DNA of 15,137 bases from NCBI GenBank assembly GCA_015904045.1, contig JABMDG010000032.1, forward strand, positions 36,458 to 51,594, given 5' to 3'. This stretch comes from Nitrospira sp. GTDB lineage: Bacteria; Nitrospirota; Nitrospiria; Nitrospirales; Nitrospiraceae. Within the stretch, counting starts at the first letter, position 1. The number at the start of each line of letters is the position of its first letter. Positions 1-7,045 of this stretch are shown one piece after another. A model generated the notes under the pieces. It searched no databases and had not been told where the DNA came from. It worked only from the letters and a program-made list of their open reading frames with translations. Made by a program: the position numbers and the translations under genes.

Positions 1-453
1 TTTGAGCTGGAACTGGTCCGCCAGGCCAGAACCCGCGATCTCCCGCTCTTGGGGATTTGCGGAGGCATGCAGACGGTCAACGTCGCATGCGGTGGCAGTC
101 TGTTTCAGGACATTCCGTCTCAGGTTCAGCAGGCCCTCAACCACCGCCAACCAACGAAAGCGGTGCGGGTCTCGCATCCCGTGTCAGTCGCGCCGAAGAG
201 CCTGCTCCGGAAGATTGTGGACCGGGCGACGCTGATGGTGAACAGTTCTCATCATCAGTCTGTTAAGACCGTTGCGCCGTCGTTAGTCGCCAGCGCCCTC
301 GCGCCGGACGGGATCGTTGAAGCCATCGAATCACCCACCCACCGATTTCTTCTGGCGATTCAATGGCACCCGGAATTCCTCTTTGAACACCACGCGGCTC
401 ACCGGCGGCTGTTCGAAGCCTTGCTGCGCGCCGCACGGCGGACCCGCGCATGA
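1..453 (+). CDS. Class I glutamine amidotransferase-like hydrolase (peptidase C26 / gamma-glutamyl-GABA hydrolase type), 5' end outside window
   Basis: The frame is open from the first base, so the N-terminal half lies outside the window; 150 residues are visible. The nucleophile elbow G-I-C-G-G-M-Q puts the catalytic Cys at codon 58-60, followed by the family-typical V-N-V-A-C-G-G-S-L-F-Q-D. The second signature, I-Q-W-H-P-E-F, gives the catalytic His at codon 367-369 and Glu at 373-375. This arrangement is that of the C26 family, soluble cytoplasmic enzymes that hydrolyse gamma-glutamyl amide bonds (PuuD and relatives) without a synthetase partner. The visible part matches the C-terminal half of a protein of about 240-250 residues. 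The substrate cannot be fixed from sequence. The next gene, an amino acid permease on the same strand 127 nt downstream, fits a role in amino acid or polyamine use, but that link is inference. Confidence 0.85.
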   Translation, partial: FELELVRQARTRDLPLLGICGGMQTVNVACGGSLFQDIPSQVQQALNHRQPTKAVRVSHPVSVAPKSLLRKIVDRATLMVNSSHHQSVKTVAPSLVASALAPDGIVEAIESPTHRFLLAIQWHPEFLFEHHAAHRRLFEALLRAARRTRA

Positions 454-515
454 TCGACGCCGGTGGCTGTTGTCCAGCGCACGCTCGATACCGCCGCACT
501 CATTCCGGTTCACCT

Positions 516-523
516 GCTATACT
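516..523 (+). promoter_or_regulatory. Candidate extended -10 promoter of the permease gene
   Basis: A TATACT hexamer at 518-523 is preceded by TG one base before it, the extended -10 pattern of sigma-70 promoters. No good -35 box is seen 17 bases upstream. Transcription would start near 530, giving a leader of about 50 nt before the start at 581. The gap 454-580 shows no clear terminator for the upstream gene, so readthrough is also possible. Confidence 0.35.
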
Positions 524-580
524 TGACTTCGGATCGAACCTCAGCCTGGTGATCTCACCGCGCTCGACTCAGGGAAGTCC

Positions 581-2014
581 GTGATCAATCGCCTCTTTCG
601 AACAAAATCCATCAGCCAGATTCTGGCCGACGCGGCCCACCCGGAGCATCGCCTCAAGAAAACACTCACAGTGTGGGATCTGACGGCGCTGGGGATCGGC
701 GCGATCATCGGGACCGGTATTTTCGTGCTGATTGGTACTGCCATCGTGGGTGATGAGCACCGGCCGGGGGCCGGGCCGGGCATCGTCCTCTCATTTGTGC
801 TGTCGGGGCTCACCTGCGCATTAGCCGCCCTCTGCTATGCGGAATTCGCGGCGATGATTCCGGTGGCCGGTTCGGCCTATACCTTTTCATACGCAACACT
901 GGGCGAGTTCCTCGCTTGGCTGACCGGATGGAATTTGATCCTGGAATACGGCGTGGCCTGCGTGGCCGTCGCGATCGGCTGGTCCGGCTACTTCAACAAA
1001 TTGCTCAAGCTCGCGGGCGTGGAACTGCCCTATTGGGCCACGAATCCACCGCACTGGGCAGGAGGGCCGGAAGGAAGCATCGCCAATTTTCCCGCGGCGA
1101 TCATCGTCTTGCTGATCACGGTGATCCTGGTGATCGGGATTAAGGAAAGTGCGCGCGCGGCCGGGATGATCGTCGTGCTCAAACTGTCCGTCATTCTGTT
1201 TTTCATCGCCGTCGGAACACCCGCCGTGAGCGCCGACAACTGGACTCCTTTTATGCCGAACGGATTTGAGGGAGTGCGCGCGGCCGCGGCCATCATCTTC
1301 TTCGCCTATATCGGCTTCGACGCCGTCTCAACCGCCGCGGAAGAGGCCCGCAATCCACAACGAGATGTTCCACTGGGAATCCTCTATTCCTTGGCCGTGT
1401 GTACGGTGCTCTATATTTCCGTGGCCGCAGTGTTGACGGGCCTGGTCCCCGTGAGCCAGATCGATATTCATGCCCCGGTGGCCGAAGCGCTGAGTCTGGC
1501 GGGATACAAGTGGGGGGCGGCGCTGGTGGCGATCGGCGCGGTCGCCGGCATTACCAGCGTGCTCGTCGTCATGATGCTCGGGCAGATCCGTGTCTTCTTC
1601 GCCATGTCGCGCGACCAGCTGTTGAGTCCCGGGCTGTCGAAAGTGCATCCGCGGTTCGGCACGCCGCATCGAGCGACGATCCTCACCGGTGTCGCCGTCG
1701 CGATTCTGGCCTCATTGTTTCGGATCGGCGAGGCGGCCGACATGACCAACATCGGGACCTTCTTTGCGTTCGTGCTGGTCTGCTTCGGCGTCATGCTGCT
1801 CCGCTATACGAAGCCGGATCACCCGCGTCCGTTTCGTCTTCCCTTCATGCCCTTCGTCCCCCTCTTGGGCATGGCGGCATGCCTCTATCTTATGGTCGGA
1901 CTTCCGGAGCTGACGTGGAAGCGCTTCATCGTCTGGACGATCATCGGCATCGCGGTCTACCTCGGATACGGGATCAGGCACAGCAAACTCGCCGCACAGA
2001 ATGGTCAGCCGTAA
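581..2014 (+). CDS. APC-superfamily amino acid permease (cationic amino acid transporter-like)
   Basis: A 477-residue, highly hydrophobic inner-membrane protein of the usual length for a 12-segment APC transporter. Residues about 29-55 carry the first transmembrane helix with the substrate-binding signature G-I-G-A-I-I-G-T-G-I-F-V. The helix 6 region reads F-F-A-Y-I-G-F-D-A-V-S-T-A-A-E-E-A-x-N-P-Q-R-D-V-P, typical of the CAT/YhdG branch. The C-terminus (K-P-D-H-P-R-P-F-R-x-P then two hydrophobic spans) also matches that branch. The start is GTG at 581, with AGGGA about 8 bases upstream. It would bring amino acids into the cytoplasm with proton coupling; specificity for basic amino acids is family-level inference. 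It converges on the minus-strand gene ending at 2085, and no strong terminator hairpin is visible in the 70-nt gap. Confidence 0.92.
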   Translation: MINRLFRTKSISQILADAAHPEHRLKKTLTVWDLTALGIGAIIGTGIFVLIGTAIVGDEHRPGAGPGIVLSFVLSGLTCALAALCYAEFAAMIPVAGSAYTFSYATLGEFLAWLTGWNLILEYGVACVAVAIGWSGYFNKLLKLAGVELPYWATNPPHWAGGPEGSIANFPAAIIVLLITVILVIGIKESARAAGMIVVLKLSVILFFIAVGTPAVSADNWTPFMPNGFEGVRAAAAIIFFAYIGFDAVSTAAEEARNPQRDVPLGILYSLAVCTVLYISVAAVLTGLVPVSQIDIHAPVAEALSLAGYKWGAALVAIGAVAGITSVLVVMMLGQIRVFFAMSRDQLLSPGLSKVHPRFGTPHRATILTGVAVAILASLFRIGEAADMTNIGTFFAFVLVCFGVMLLRYTKPDHPRPFRLPFMPFVPLLGMAACLYLMVGLPELTWKRFIVWTIIGIAVYLGYGIRHSKLAAQNGQP

Positions 2015-2084
2015 CCCCTCAATGACGGAATATTCCTGGATTGCCGTCCAGAGCCGCGACCGCACTCATGTGGGATTCACTCGG

Positions 2085-2594
2085 TTATCCTGAGGGCTGA
2101 GAAGCAGGAGTTGGGGCGACGGGCGACTGGCCATTCGTCGTCGAGGCGGGGACCGGTTGTTCCGGCTGGGGAGGGGAGGAGGCATCGGATTGACTCGCTG
2201 GAGCTGGGGACGGCGGCGGCACCTGTACGCTCGGCGCGGGCCCAGCCGGGTTCGGCGAGGGACCGGTTGACGCGGCAACTTGAGTCGCCGGTGTGGCTGG
2301 TTTTGGAGGCGCGGCCGGTTTCGGCGGTGCCGGCCTTTCCGGCTTAATACCCCCTTCCCAGGCCGGGCCGGAGTACATCTCCGGGGTCAGGCCTCTGGCC
2401 TTCCATTTTTCCTCGAAGTCGGCGGCAGCCTTGTTGGGCGTTTCGCCGGTCCCTATCACGTCATTCCAGGGATACACCTTGGGGCCGATTTGACATTCGG
2501 ACTCCGTACGCTTGAGATACAGCGCGATCGGATTACCTCGATAGGGGCCGAGATAGATATGCACGCAGCCGACATATTCAAGCAACGAAGCCAT
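2085..2594 (-). CDS. Hypothetical protein with a conserved-looking head and a Pro/Ala-rich tail
   Basis: I do not recognise this 169-residue protein. I chose ATG at 2594 because GGAGG sits 3-7 bases upstream; the frame is open further, back to 2717, but no start there has a comparable ribosome site. The first 75 or so residues have ordinary composition (aromatic residues, single Cys, motif W-N-D-V-I-G-T-G-E-T-P) and could form a small domain. From about residue 82 to the end the protein is dominated by Pro, Ala, Ser and Gln, with K-P-A-x-P-P-K-P-A repeats, as in disordered or periplasm-spanning linkers. No clear signal peptide or membrane segment is seen. It is the last gene of the minus-strand cluster, 119 nt after nagZ. 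That gap holds nothing recognisable except this ribosome site. Confidence 0.6.
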   Translation of the reverse strand: MASLLEYVGCVHIYLGPYRGNPIALYLKRTESECQIGPKVYPWNDVIGTGETPNKAAADFEEKWKARGLTPEMYSGPAWEGGIKPERPAPPKPAAPPKPATPATQVAASTGPSPNPAGPAPSVQVPPPSPAPASQSDASSPPQPEQPVPASTTNGQSPVAPTPASQPSG

Positions 2595-2713
2595 ACGCCT
2601 CCGGGAACGGACATGATGCCACAAGAAGTCAGAGGACGGCAAGGCGTGTGGGGGGCACAGGGGGCTTCCGTTGTTTCCCACGCAAGCAAGCCCTGACAGA
2701 GAACGGTCGGCAA

Positions 2714-3817
2714 TCACAGGCCGACTTTGGCGGCTCGCTCGCGAGCGTGGTCGATCGAATCCACAAGCGCCCGGTGGGTCCGACAGCCCACGGTCAGTCT
2801 CGCATCGGACAGGGTGACAGGCTTGAGGGAAGACAGAAACCGCCGTTTCACACGGGCGAGACGCGCCAGAGACTGCTCCAGCCGCGCCGGAGTGATCGTG
2901 CCATCCGCCACGGCCTTCTCCACGGCGCCGATCGCTGCGATTTCTCGGTTACGGTCTTTGCAGATGAGCGGCATATCGCATCCGGCCAGAATCGCCTGCA
3001 CCGTGGCTTCTTCGATGCCGTAGTGGTCGATGATGGCATGCATCTCGAGATCGTCGGTCAGCACGACGCCGTCATACTTCAATTCCTGCCGCAGCAAGGT
3101 CCCGATGATCGCGGGCGAAAGCGTTGCCGGGCGTTTGTCATCCAACGCATGATACAGCACATGGGCCGTCATCATCGTGGCGACGCCGTGCGCCGCCGCA
3201 TGCCGGAAGGGAGGGAATTCGACTCGTTCCAACCGCTCGCGAGGCGCCGAGACCACGGGCAACTCCTTGTGCGAGTCCGTGTTGGTATCACCGTGGCCGG
3301 GAAAATGTTTGCCGCAGGCCACGACGCCATGGTCCTGCAAGCCTCCCACCGTCGCCTCACCCAGCACGCAGACGGGCGACGGCGTGGAGCCGAACGCGCG
3401 ATCGCCGATCACCGGATTGGCGGGATTACTGTTCACGTCCAGCACGGGCGACATGTTCATATTAATCCCGACGGCCTTCAACTCTTTGGCCGTCGTGGCC
3501 GCCGCCGCGTACGCCAGTTCCGACGAATTGCACCGGCCCAGCACTTCGCAGGGAGGGAAAATCGTGAATTCCTTTGGCAACCGCGAGACCCGCCCCCCTT
3601 CCTGGTCGATCGAGATCAACAGCGGCACATGGAGGCTACATCGTTGCAACGCATTTGTCAGATCGACGATTTGTTCGACCGACTCGAGGTTTCTCGAGAA
3701 TAGAATGACTCCGCCGGGCTTGTATTCCTTGATAAACGCCGCGAGATCCGCCGACACGGCCGTGCCGTCGAACCCCACCATAAAGAGTTGGCCGATCTGC
3801 TCGCGCGAAATAGGCAT
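2714..3817 (-). CDS. nagZ: Beta-N-acetylhexosaminidase (glycoside hydrolase family 3, NagZ)
   Basis: A 367-residue GH3 single-domain enzyme. NagZ removes N-acetylglucosamine from anhydro-muropeptides in cytoplasmic peptidoglycan recycling. Diagnostic motifs in order: P-G-G-V-I-L-F-S-R-N, I-S-I-D-Q-E-G-G-R-V-x-R-L, N-M-N-M-S-P-V-L-D-V, the catalytic loop G-K-H-F-P-G-H-G-D-T-N-T-D-S-H, and T-D-D-L-E-M-H, where the first of the paired Asp residues is the expected nucleophile. The ATG at 3817 is preferred because AGGA lies five bases upstream. An in-frame GTG at 3835 would overlap the pepA stop by four bases (G-TGA) and could instead start by translational coupling, adding six residues. No signal peptide is visible, as expected for the cytoplasmic enzyme. 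Position directly after pepA suggests co-transcription, and both enzymes act in turnover of cell material. Confidence 0.93.
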   Translation of the reverse strand: MPISREQIGQLFMVGFDGTAVSADLAAFIKEYKPGGVILFSRNLESVEQIVDLTNALQRCSLHVPLLISIDQEGGRVSRLPKEFTIFPPCEVLGRCNSSELAYAAAATTAKELKAVGINMNMSPVLDVNSNPANPVIGDRAFGSTPSPVCVLGEATVGGLQDHGVVACGKHFPGHGDTNTDSHKELPVVSAPRERLERVEFPPFRHAAAHGVATMMTAHVLYHALDDKRPATLSPAIIGTLLRQELKYDGVVLTDDLEMHAIIDHYGIEEATVQAILAGCDMPLICKDRNREIAAIGAVEKAVADGTITPARLEQSLARLARVKRRFLSSLKPVTLSDARLTVGCRTHRALVDSIDHARERAAKVGL

Positions 3818-3831
3818 AAGGTTCCTGTGGC

Positions 3832-5343
3832 TCACAGTGTTCTATCGATGAGATATTGTATTAGCAGCCTGGTCCCAATCCCGGTCGGCCCCTTGGGAAT
3901 ATAGGCCCGTTCCCGTTCGCTCCAATCGGTGCTGGCGATGTCGAGGTGCACCCATGGCCAGTCTCCAGCGAATTTGCTGAGGAACAGCGCAGCGGTAATC
4001 ATGCCGCCTCCACGCCCACCGATGTTTCGCATATCGGCCACGTCGCTCTTGAGCTGCTCAAAATACTCATCCCAAAGCGGCATCTCCCAAACACGCTCCC
4101 CCGCGCGGACTCCGGCCTTGCGCACCGACTCTTTGAGGGTGTCGTCGGTGCCGAACATGCCGACGGCGAACTGACCAAGCGCGACGACACAGGCGCCGGT
4201 CAGGGTCGCGATGTCGATCAAGACCGCCGGCTTGTACCTCGCGGCATAGGCAAGTCCGTCCGCCAGAATCAGCCGCCCTTCGGCATCGGTGTTCTGCACC
4301 TCAACCGTTTTCCCGGAGAGGGTCTTCACGATGTCGCCCGGCTTCATCGCCCGGCCTCCGGGCATGTTCTCCGTCGTCGGCAGGATGCTCACCAGGTTGA
4401 GCGGGAGTTTCAGCCTGGCCGCAGCCCGCATGGCCGCCAGGACTTCAGCGCCGCCCGTCATATCCGCCTTCATGTGTTCCATGTTCTCTGCCGGCTTCAG
4501 CGAGATGCCGCCGGTGTCAAACGTGACCGTCTTGCCGACGAGGACGACGGGACGGTCGTCTTTCTTGCGAGCGCCGCGGTACTCAAGAATAATGAATTTC
4601 GGCGGCTCGTGGCTGCCCCGCGCAACACCGAGCAACGCGCCCATGCCCAACTTCTCCATGTCTTTTTGCTCAAGAATCTTCAACGCCACGCCTGTTTCTT
4701 TCGCGATGGCTTTCGCTTCCTGGGCAATCCTGGTCGGCGTCATCACATTGGACGGATGGTTGCAGAGGTCCCGGACGAAGAGGGTCGCTTCTGCCGTCGC
4801 GGTTCCCCGGCGGACGCCCTCGGAGAGATCTCGCAACTCCGCTTTATCCCGAGCCAACAGCGTCATGGAGTCCACGTCGTCACCCGACCCTCGCTCGCTG
4901 CGATACTCGTTGAATTGATAGCTGCCCAAGACAGCCCCCTCGACCATCGCCTGGGCGACGTCAATGGCAGAAGAGCCGGTCGGAACAATGGCGGGGACCG
5001 TCACGGTGAACGTCGCGGCCTTGGCCTGCCGGACTCGTTTGACGGCATACCCCAGCGCCTGGCGGATCGTGTCCAGCCTGACGGAGGTCGTTTTTCCCAG
5101 ACCGACGAGCACCACCCGCTTCGCGGAAATCTTCCGGTGGGTGTGGAGCAACGCCGTTTCCCCCGCCTTGCCCTCAAACTCTTTGGACTTGAGTAACTCC
5201 GTCAGTGCGCCCCCCAGCGCATGATCAACCGGCGCCGCATCGTCCTTCGAGAAGCTGGCCCCCTCGCAATGCAGCAGCACCAGCGCGTCGGTGGCATCCG
5301 TATCCACACGCCCGACTTTCACATTCACGTGCATGATCTTCAT
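3832..5343 (-). CDS. pepA: Leucyl aminopeptidase (M17 family, PepA)
   Basis: A 503-residue cytoplasmic di-metal exopeptidase that releases N-terminal residues from peptides; M17 proteins form hexamers. The N-terminal macro-like domain covers about residues 1-170 and the catalytic domain about 180-503. Metal and active-site motifs are intact: V-G-K-T-V-T-F-D-T-G-G-I-S-L-K-P (Lys271, Asp276), M-K-A-D-M-T-G-G (Asp294), and N-T-D-A-E-G-R-L-I-L-A-D, the family signature with the Asp and Glu ligands and the Arg. ATG at 5343 has AGGAG six bases upstream. The length is normal for the family. The gene follows queE after an 87-nt gap containing an inverted repeat, and its TGA stop at 3832-3834 touches an alternative nagZ start, so the two are probably translated from one message. 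Confidence 0.96.
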   Translation of the reverse strand: MKIMHVNVKVGRVDTDATDALVLLHCEGASFSKDDAAPVDHALGGALTELLKSKEFEGKAGETALLHTHRKISAKRVVLVGLGKTTSVRLDTIRQALGYAVKRVRQAKAATFTVTVPAIVPTGSSAIDVAQAMVEGAVLGSYQFNEYRSERGSGDDVDSMTLLARDKAELRDLSEGVRRGTATAEATLFVRDLCNHPSNVMTPTRIAQEAKAIAKETGVALKILEQKDMEKLGMGALLGVARGSHEPPKFIILEYRGARKKDDRPVVLVGKTVTFDTGGISLKPAENMEHMKADMTGGAEVLAAMRAAARLKLPLNLVSILPTTENMPGGRAMKPGDIVKTLSGKTVEVQNTDAEGRLILADGLAYAARYKPAVLIDIATLTGACVVALGQFAVGMFGTDDTLKESVRKAGVRAGERVWEMPLWDEYFEQLKSDVADMRNIGGRGGGMITAALFLSKFAGDWPWVHLDIASTDWSERERAYIPKGPTGIGTRLLIQYLIDRTL

Positions 5344-5368
5344 TCGGTTCTCCTTGTTCGAGCCTCCA

Positions 5369-5424
5369 GCTATCAGCCATCAGCCTTCAGCTATGAGGCA
5401 AAACGACAGCTGAAAGCTGATAGC
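5369..5424. repeat. Imperfect inverted repeat between queE and pepA
   Basis: The left arm (5369-5392) and right arm (5408-5424) are reverse complements over 17 bases with one mismatch, once an extra 7-base unit (C-A-T-C-A-G-C) in the left arm is looped out. The left arm itself contains near-repeats of T-C-A-G-C-C. On the minus strand it lies just after the queE stop and before the pepA ribosome site, with no U-run, so it is more like an intergenic repeat or mRNA-stabilising hairpin than a terminator. Confidence 0.6.
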
Positions 5425-5430
5425 AATTCT

Positions 5431-6066
5431 TTATACTCCCCGCATGTCCGGCGACCAGATCAACTTGTGCAATTGCAGCTGATACCGCACCGGCAACCGG
5501 TCGGCCAACACCCATTCGGCAAGTTGCCGTGGATCCATCGTTCCAAACACAGGGCTGAACAACACAGGACACCGGCGGTCGATCTGGAACCGTTCAACCC
5601 TCTCCTTCGCCCACTCGTAGTCGGCTCGATTATTGATGACGAACTTGGCTTCGTCGTGCGGGCGCAGCTGCTCGACGTTCGGCCAATGCGTGCGATCCGA
5701 CATGCCGCTGCCTGGACATTTGACGTCCAAGATGATGTGCACTCGGGGATCAACGCCCGCCGTCTCGAGAGCTCCGCTGGTTTCAAGCAATACCGTGAAC
5801 CCTTCGTCGCACAGCCGAGCCAGCAACGCGAGGCATTCCGATTGTGCAAGCGGTTCGCCTCCGGTGACTTCCACCAATGGACAGCCGTACGAACGGACCC
5901 GATCCACGAGGGCCTCGAGCGACACATCAGAACCGCCATAAAAGGCGTACTCGGTATCGCACCAGGTACAGCGGAGCGGACAGCCGGTCAGCCGGACAAA
6001 CACGCAGGGCCGTCCGGCGAACGTGGATTCACCTTGAATGCTATGGAAAATTTCGGTGATCCGCAT
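5431..6066 (-). CDS. queE: 7-carboxy-7-deazaguanine synthase, radical SAM (QueE)
   Basis: A 211-residue radical SAM enzyme converting 6-carboxytetrahydropterin to 7-carboxy-7-deazaguanine, the ring-contraction step of queuosine and other 7-deazapurine pathways. The N-terminus M-R-I-T-E-I-F-x-S-I-Q-G-E-S is diagnostic of QueE. The cluster-binding motif is C-x3-C-x2-C (Cys29, Cys33, Cys36, in T-G-C-P-L-R-C-T-W-C-D-T), followed by V-T-G-G-E-P-L for SAM binding. The length is normal for the short QueE form. The start at 6066 (ATG) is set by the conserved N-terminus; no good ribosome site precedes it. Only 20 nt separate it from the upstream HAD gene, which suggests one transcript and perhaps coupling. 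The partners queC, queD and queF are not in the window. Confidence 0.95.
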   Translation of the reverse strand: MRITEIFHSIQGESTFAGRPCVFVRLTGCPLRCTWCDTEYAFYGGSDVSLEALVDRVRSYGCPLVEVTGGEPLAQSECLALLARLCDEGFTVLLETSGALETAGVDPRVHIILDVKCPGSGMSDRTHWPNVEQLRPHDEAKFVINNRADYEWAKERVERFQIDRRCPVLFSPVFGTMDPRQLAEWVLADRLPVRYQLQLHKLIWSPDMRGV

Positions 6067-6086
6067 GTATCAGCTTGAGATGACGA

Positions 6087-6773
6087 TTATGCCCATCGTT
6101 GGATCGGCCATTGCCGCCGCTTGGCCAGACGAGCCATCCCTCGAATGGGGTTGACCACCATGGGATGGCCGACTGCGGCTAAGAGGTCGACATCACCGGG
6201 ACTGTCGCCGTAGGCGTAGCACTGAGACAGGTCCAGTGTCAGATCCTGCGCCAACTGTTCGATCAATTGCCGCTTACCCTCTCCGTAGGGAAAGGGAGAA
6301 AGGAGATGACCTGTATAGACGCCGTTGATCTGCTCCAACCGGCCGGCGAACCACCGTTCGACTTGTAAGGCGGTCGCGATGGGCTCGATCAGAAAATCGA
6401 GCGAGCCGGTCAGGAGGACAATCGTATGACCGGCCTGCCGGTGTTCCTCGATCTGTCGCATGGCCGCGGGAGACACACCGGGGCATAAATGCTCGCGGCA
6501 AAACTCTTCCCCCAGCGGCTCGATCACTTGCGCAGGCTTGCCCGCGAGGTACAACTTGCGTTCCCGAAGCGGGCTCAACGACAGGCTGGGCAGGTGCTGA
6601 AGGAGCCACCAGAGGCTTGCACGCGCTTCGGGCCATCCAACGACACCTCGACGCCATAGCCATCGAAAGAATCGCCGCTCGCTTGCCTCGCCCGGCAAGA
6701 GCGTGTTGTCGACGTCGAAGAACGCGGCGACGGAGGAGTCAAGACTCTTGGTGATGATGGCCTGGGTTGTCAT
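6087..6773 (-). CDS. HAD-superfamily subfamily IB hydrolase (phosphoserine phosphatase-like)
   Basis: A 228-residue HAD phosphatase with all four motifs. Motif I is F-F-D-V-D-N-T-L-L (nucleophile Asp20, acid/base Asp22), motif II V-L-L-T-G-S, motif III the Lys of G-E-G-K-R-Q, and motif IV Y-G-D-S-P-G-D-V-D-L-L. A helical cap lies between motifs I and II, as in the C1-cap IB group that includes SerB and many uncharacterised relatives. It would hydrolyse a small phosphomonoester in the cytoplasm; the substrate is unknown, and the context does not support naming it serB. ATG at 6773 gives a 22-nt leader from the promoter described at 6802-6830. It is the first gene of the five-gene minus-strand run. 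Confidence 0.9.
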   Translation of the reverse strand: MTTQAIITKSLDSSVAAFFDVDNTLLPGEASERRFFRWLWRRGVVGWPEARASLWWLLQHLPSLSLSPLRERKLYLAGKPAQVIEPLGEEFCREHLCPGVSPAAMRQIEEHRQAGHTIVLLTGSLDFLIEPIATALQVERWFAGRLEQINGVYTGHLLSPFPYGEGKRQLIEQLAQDLTLDLSQCYAYGDSPGDVDLLAAVGHPMVVNPIRGMARLAKRRQWPIQRWA

Positions 6774-6801
6774 CCGTGTGCGGGCGTGAAATCAGAGGCC
6801 G

Positions 6802-6830
6802 ATTCTACCGGAGGGTCCCTTCGTTGACAA
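6802..6830 (-). promoter_or_regulatory. Sigma-70 promoter of the minus-strand operon
   Basis: Read on the minus strand, TTGTCA (6830-6825) and TAGAAT (6807-6802) are separated by exactly 17 bases. Both boxes are one base from consensus. Transcription would start near 6795, just upstream of the HAD gene. The -35 box overlaps that of the divergent tRNA promoter. Confidence 0.65.
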
Positions 6831-6853
6831 GAAATTTGCCCTACTTCTATAAT
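6824..6853 (+). promoter_or_regulatory. Near-consensus sigma-70 promoter of tRNA-Leu
   Basis: TTGACA at 6824-6829 and TATAAT at 6848-6853 are both perfect consensus hexamers with an 18-base spacer. Start of transcription is expected near 6860, about 100 nt before the mature tRNA. The leader contains the inverted repeats at 6875-6953. Confidence 0.8.
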
Positions 6854-6874
6854 GCCGCTCCCTCAGGCGTCGCT

Positions 6875-6953
6875 CGTCGTTCGTGAAGCGTATCTCGTGA
6901 ATCGCTGACCGTGACGAATTCTGACGAACGACGCTTCACGAGTGACGCTTCAC
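6875..6953. repeat. Overlapping inverted repeats in the tRNA-Leu leader, followed by a T-run
   Basis: Three competing pairings are visible: 6875-6884 with 6924-6933 (10 bp perfect), 6881-6891 with 6931-6941 (11 bp perfect), and 6883-6901 with 6935-6953 (19 positions, 2 mismatches). The last is followed by five T at 6956-6960, immediately before the first tRNA base. The unit (gtgaagcgt and its complement) looks like an intergenic repeat element placed between promoter and tRNA. A rho-independent terminator or attenuator is possible in form, but a terminator here would block the tRNA. Confidence 0.65.
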
Positions 6954-6960
6954 ACTTTTT

Positions 6961-7044
6961 GCCGAAGTGGTGGAATGGCAGACACGCACGTTTGAGGGGC
7001 GTGTGGCGCAAGCCGTGCGGGTTCAAGTCCCGCCTTCGGCACCA
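6961..7044 (+). tRNA. tRNA-Leu(GAG), CCA encoded
   Basis: A complete 84-nt class II tRNA. The acceptor stem pairs GCCGAAG with CTTCGGC (7 of 7). The D stem is GTG/CAC. The anticodon stem at 6987-6991/6999-7003 closes a 7-base loop TTGAGGG with anticodon GAG at 6994-6996. A long variable arm (GGC-GCAA-GCC) is typical of tRNA-Leu. The T arm is GCGGG-TTCAAGT-CCCGC, followed by discriminator A and CCA. It reads CUC and CUU codons. No terminator follows; the reading frame of a truncated kinase begins at once on the 3' side, so readthrough into the kinase is expected. Confidence 0.97.
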
Positions 7045-7045
7045 A

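Noticed and set aside
2648..3703. 351-codon plus-strand open frame opposite nagZ
   Set aside because: It is a shadow of the GH3 gene, which carries all catalytic motifs; the opposite frame has none.
3946..5196. Long plus-strand open frame opposite pepA
   Set aside because: It is antisense to a fully conserved M17 peptidase. Composition (Arg, His, Gly rich) is what a high-GC gene's complement gives.
6911..7045. GTG at 6911 as the start of the large PAS kinase
   Set aside because: The first 45 codons would be the tRNA leader repeat and the tRNA-Leu gene itself. There is no ribosome site and no PAS-like sequence before 7054, so the open frame here is accidental.
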